A DNA stretch of 12,500 bases from the NCBI RefSeq assembly GCF_042767895.1, contig NC_091560.1, positions 23,326,228-23,338,727 of the forward strand, read 5' to 3'. The DNA is from Penaeus vannamei (Eukaryota; Arthropoda; Malacostraca; Decapoda; Penaeidae). How positions within the stretch are numbered: position 1 is the first letter of the stretch; each line of letters opens with the position of its first letter. The notes under the pieces were generated by a model. It saw nothing but the letters and a program-made list of their open reading frames with translations, ran no database searches and had not been told where the DNA came from. This document shows, one piece after another, positions 10,110 through 12,500 of the stretch. Made by a program: the position numbers and the translations under genes.

Positions 10110-10890
10110 ATCAGTGATTCTTTGACGCCTACCACCAGCATCGCGGCATCCGCAGCAAAGTTGTCTGGGCTGCTATCAACAAATATGTTCGGCAGTGGTG
10201 TCGCTCGTGAATTGAATGCCAGAGGACCAAGATCCAGACACACTAAATCTCCCCTCCAGACTTTCCCCATCCCAGGTGAGAAGTTCCAACACATCCACAT
10301 CGACATAGTGGGACCCTTATCCATGGACAACAGCTACACCTATTCTGACGATGATTGACCGGTTCACCAGATGGCCCGAGGCTACACTCATCTGCGTCAT
10401 CACCGCAGCGATGGTCGCCAAGACCTTCATTAACACCTGGGTCTCCTGCTTTGGCACCCTGGACACCATCACTACTGACCAAGGCACCCAGTTCAAGTCC
10501 AAACTTTGACGCCACCTCATGATCCTGCTCGGGTCCAAGAGAATCAGGATGACCGCCTCCCACCCTTGCGCCAACGGCATGGTCGAGCGACTCCAACGCT
10601 ACATGAAGCAGGCCCTGACATCCTTGTCCTCCCGGATACGCAGTCGACCGACGAGACCCTCGAGGCAACAAGACATCTACATGCCCCCAGGACTCCAAAA
10701 TTGCTCGCACATTTTCGTAAGAAAACACCCCAGACCCCCTCTCTGTCCTCCATACGAAGGGCCCTTCCCAGTCATTAGAAGAGGCGACAAGACGATCACC
10801 ATCCGCCACCCTGTACACCGTGACCATCGACCAAGTCAAGCCCGTGCACCTGCAGCAGCCCTTCAGGATCATCAAAGTCCGTTTCGCGAC
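10110..10890 (+). pseudogene. gypsy integrase remnant
   Basis: The N-terminal zinc-binding region is visible as DAYHQHRGIRSK and YVRQWC (about 10124-10200), with TGA stops at 10120 and 10210. The catalytic core continues in a second frame with FQHIHIDIVGPLS (Asp at 10302-10304) and in a third from 10351: MIDRFTRWPEA, TTDQGTQFKS (Asp 10477-10479) and HPCANGMVERLQR (Glu 10585-10587). The second Asp and the Glu are exactly 36 codons apart, the DX35E spacing of integrases, although a TGA at 10507 interrupts it. PPYEGPFPVIRRGDKT near 10747 is the GPF-type C-terminal module of gypsy integrases. Open frames on the opposite strand are shadows. Confidence 0.86.
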
Positions 10891-10899
10891 CGCTACACT

Positions 10900-10909
10900 A
10901 GAGGGGGAG
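10900..10909 (+). other. Polypurine tract
   Basis: AGAGGGGGAG lies three bases before the TGTAG start of the 3' LTR. This is where plus-strand DNA synthesis of LTR retrotransposons is primed. Confidence 0.75.
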
Positions 10910-10912
10910 TGC

Positions 10913-11095
10913 TGTAGCGGCTTCTGATTGGCCGTCAACGCAGGACAGCTGAGCTGACATCAGCGATCAGGTTCATAAGCTGTCGGACCTGAGTCGAAAT
11001 CATCATTCACCACTTGGCTGTGGACCTGACGACTTGTGAGCTTGGTCACTTGTCAATAAAGAGATAAGATCTAGTTTGGTTTTATAAACTCTACA
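10913..11095 (+). repeat. 3' LTR, complete, 183 bp
   Basis: It begins TGTAG and ends CTACA, a 5-bp terminal inverted repeat with the usual TG...CA. An inverted CCAAT box (ATTGG, 10927-10931) lies near the start, a small GCTGA/TCAGC dyad at 10953-10964, and AATAAA at 11055-11060. Its right half matches the 5' LTR fragment. The target-site duplication cannot be checked because the left LTR end is lost. Confidence 0.87.
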
Positions 11096-11109
11096 ATTTC
11101 TTTTTTAAA

Positions 11110-12270
11110 ATGCATTACCAACTGCCTTTCATGTATCCTCTAACAGATCCTCCAATACCACACTATCTCCAAGTCCTTATCACTTTGAAATACATAGCTA
11201 CTGGCAGCTTCCAACTGACTGTCTCTGACTGCCATGAGGTATCCCAATCATCTGTGTCAAGATGCATCACTCATGTATGTAGAGCGGTCGCGATGTTGCT
11301 ACCTCATTTGATCAAGATGCCAGCACCTAATGATAGCCTGAAGGTGATGGAAGATTTCAAAAACAGAGGTAACCTACCAGGAGTCATAGGATGCATAAAC
11401 TACACTCATGTGATCATATATCCAAACCTCCAGGAAATCGTTTTGAGGCATACCGAAACCGGAAAAGTAAATTATCAGTGTGTGGACCCCATTTACAATT
11501 TTTCAATATTGTTGCAAGATGGTCTGGCAGTGCACACGACAGCAATATATTTAACAATAGCCGTTTGTGTGCATCAGACTAGAGTTTGGTCTGTGTGGGG
11601 AACGTGTTCCCCGCGCTAAAATTATTTGTTCAAATTCTGTCCGCGCAAATGTAGTTCATGAAACTTTCCGCGCACGTTTATTTTTATTTTTATATTTTTA
11701 CATTTTTTTTATTCATTATTATTATTTTTTATCATCTTCCGCACATAAAATTCTTATAACCTATCCACGCACATGTTTCATCATCCGTTTGCAGATCCGT
11801 CCGCGCAAATGTAGACAAAATGTTTTCCGCTCATAAAAAACATAATATTCCCCGGGCAAGAAAAATATTCTACAGTCTGGTGTGTGCAGAGATGGAGGAG
11901 TACATAGAGGTATTCTACTCGGAGATACAAGATATCCATGTAAGCCATTTATATGTACAACTCTCAGAACACCACAGACTGACCAAGAACGTAGATACAA
12001 TAGGCGTCAACTCAAAACAAGGAATTATATAGAACCATCTTTTAGCGTTTAGAAGAGGTGTTTCTATTGTCTTGGGAAGCCACCGTTGCAGTTATTGTTG
12101 CCGCAGCTGTGTTGCACAACCATGCTAATGAACAACGGGTACCTCTGTCAAAACAAGGTGATGAGGATGAAGGTATTGATGAGGTACCTGCTGAATATAA
12201 CCAGGATGTCGGGCGCCAGATGGCTGGTAATGTAACAAGGCAGCATTACATCAGAGGTTATTGTTGCAAT
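11110..12270 (+). pseudogene. PIF/Harbinger transposase (HARBI1-like) pseudogene
   Basis: The family is a DDE nuclease that cuts and pastes its own DNA. The N-terminal half reads in one frame: YIATGSFQLTVSDCHEVSQ, SSVSRCITHVCRAVAMLLP, LPGVIGCINYTHV. The usual IDGTH motif is INYTH, so the first catalytic Asp is Asn (11398-11400). The frame changes near 11425-11435; EAYRNRKSKLSV and NIVARWSGSAHDSNIFNNS follow (Asp 11538-11540). A 278-bp repeat array then interrupts the gene. After it RGILLGDTRYPCKPF, ERRYNRRQLKTRNYIEPSF (Glu 12032-12034) and, after a TAG at 12050 and another frame change, AVIVAAAVLHNHANEQR and a tail ending near HYIRGY complete the family's usual order. No start, terminal inverted repeats or partner Myb-like gene are visible. 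The copy cannot encode a working nuclease. Confidence 0.88.
11596..11873 (+). repeat. ~26-bp degenerate tandem array inserted in the Harbinger gene
   Basis: The motif TCCGCGCA and close variants recur at about 11610, 11640, 11667, 11738, 11764, 11784, 11800, 11826 and 11849, mostly 20-30 bases apart. An exact 16-base copy GTCCGCGCAAATGTAG occurs at 11639-11654 and 11799-11814. T-rich DNA fills the longest gap (11675-11737). The left end has a GGGGAAC/GTTCCCC hairpin (11597-11612). The array is flanked by AGTTTGGTCTGTG (11583-11595) and AGTCTGGTGTGTG (11874-11886), 11 of 13 identical, a possible target-site duplication. Transposase similarity stops before and resumes after it. Confidence 0.7.
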
Positions 12271-12500
12271 GTCATGCACCTAAACAATGTAAACAGTAGT
12301 TTGACAAATAAGAGCTGTAAGTGTGTTTGTAAAATGTATCATATCCTTTATTTCTGTTTTATAACACCAACACAGCTAACATAATATTTTCCAATGAAGT
12401 AAACATAACGATGTGCTGGGTAGCATTCTCCAACTATGATAACCACATGAACTTCCACTGTAGATAGGGAGTAGAAATCGGTGCCCCTCCCCCCAAAAAA

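Larger units (their letters stand above)
8775..11095 (+). mobile_element. Decayed Ty3/gypsy LTR retrotransposon, internally deleted, CsRn1-like
   Basis: The order is LTR, primer-binding site, gag, RNase H, integrase, polypurine tract and LTR. That order of pol domains, with integrase after RNase H, marks Ty3/gypsy. The retained parts of the two LTRs differ at about eleven positions plus a 2-base indel over roughly 103 aligned bases, so the insertion is old. Protease and the bulk of RT are missing. All coding parts have stops and frame changes. The primer-binding site resembles the tRNA-Trp type used by the CsRn1 group; that assignment is tentative. Confidence 0.88.

Noticed and set aside
9782..10938. 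Two long minus-strand open frames (182 and 231 codons) across the gypsy region
   Set aside because: They lie antisense to recognisable RNase H and integrase motifs and have no similarity of their own. The GC-rich codon pattern of pol leaves the opposite strand open.
11560..11616. Helitron 3' end (hairpin followed by CTAG on the minus strand)
   Set aside because: The hairpin is present, but there is no matching TC-type 5' end and the imperfect 13-base flanking duplication argues against Helitron insertion. It is kept only as a rival explanation for the array.
11820..12032. A 70-codon frame across the right half of the Harbinger pseudogene
   Set aside because: It is out of frame with the transposase motifs RGILLGDTRYPC and RNYIEPSF, which are read in another frame over the same bases.

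Overview
The window reads as intergenic DNA from a large, repeat-rich arthropod genome. A decapod crustacean is my best guess, based on the very long AT, GT and GATA microsatellites, a Penelope-like element whose end motif I associate with decapods, an RNase H-bearing LINE tail, a CsRn1-like Ty3/gypsy element and a PIF/Harbinger transposase. The organism call is an inference. I see no host gene, tRNA, rRNA, operon or CRISPR array.

Layout. Positions 1-3028 are AT-rich and stop-rich, with nothing I can name. Positions 3029-3286 hold a compound AT/CT/TG/TA microsatellite; after a plain spacer come a GATA-type array (3766-3914) and a TG array (3918-4048). Positions 4374-6839 (minus strand) are a Penelope-like retroelement. 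It has a long open frame with reverse transcriptase and GIY-YIG endonuclease, a broken N-terminal part, and a 54-bp direct repeat at its two ends. The downstream copy carries a candidate hammerhead ribozyme. Positions 6840-7407 are a 570-bp AT-dominated array with internal duplicated blocks.

Positions 7408-8720 (plus strand) are the decayed 3' end of a non-LTR retrotransposon: RNase H, a CCHC-type finger and a 3' UTR, ending in a TA array. Positions 8775-11095 (plus) are a decayed Ty3/gypsy LTR element: truncated 5' LTR, gag, a large internal deletion that removes protease and most of RT, then RNase H, integrase, polypurine tract and a full 183-bp 3' LTR. Positions 11110-12270 (plus) are a frameshifted PIF/Harbinger transposase interrupted by a 278-bp array of ~26-bp units. 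The last ~230 bases hold nothing recognisable.

These genes do not work together as a host pathway; this is a row of selfish elements of different ages. The Penelope-like element looks youngest, with a 638-codon open frame. The LINE, gypsy and Harbinger copies have many stops and frame changes. AT arrays sit exactly at several element junctions. I did not find a new multigene system. The most interesting items are the candidate ribozyme, its apparent loss from the other repeat copy, and the periodic insertion inside the Harbinger gene.
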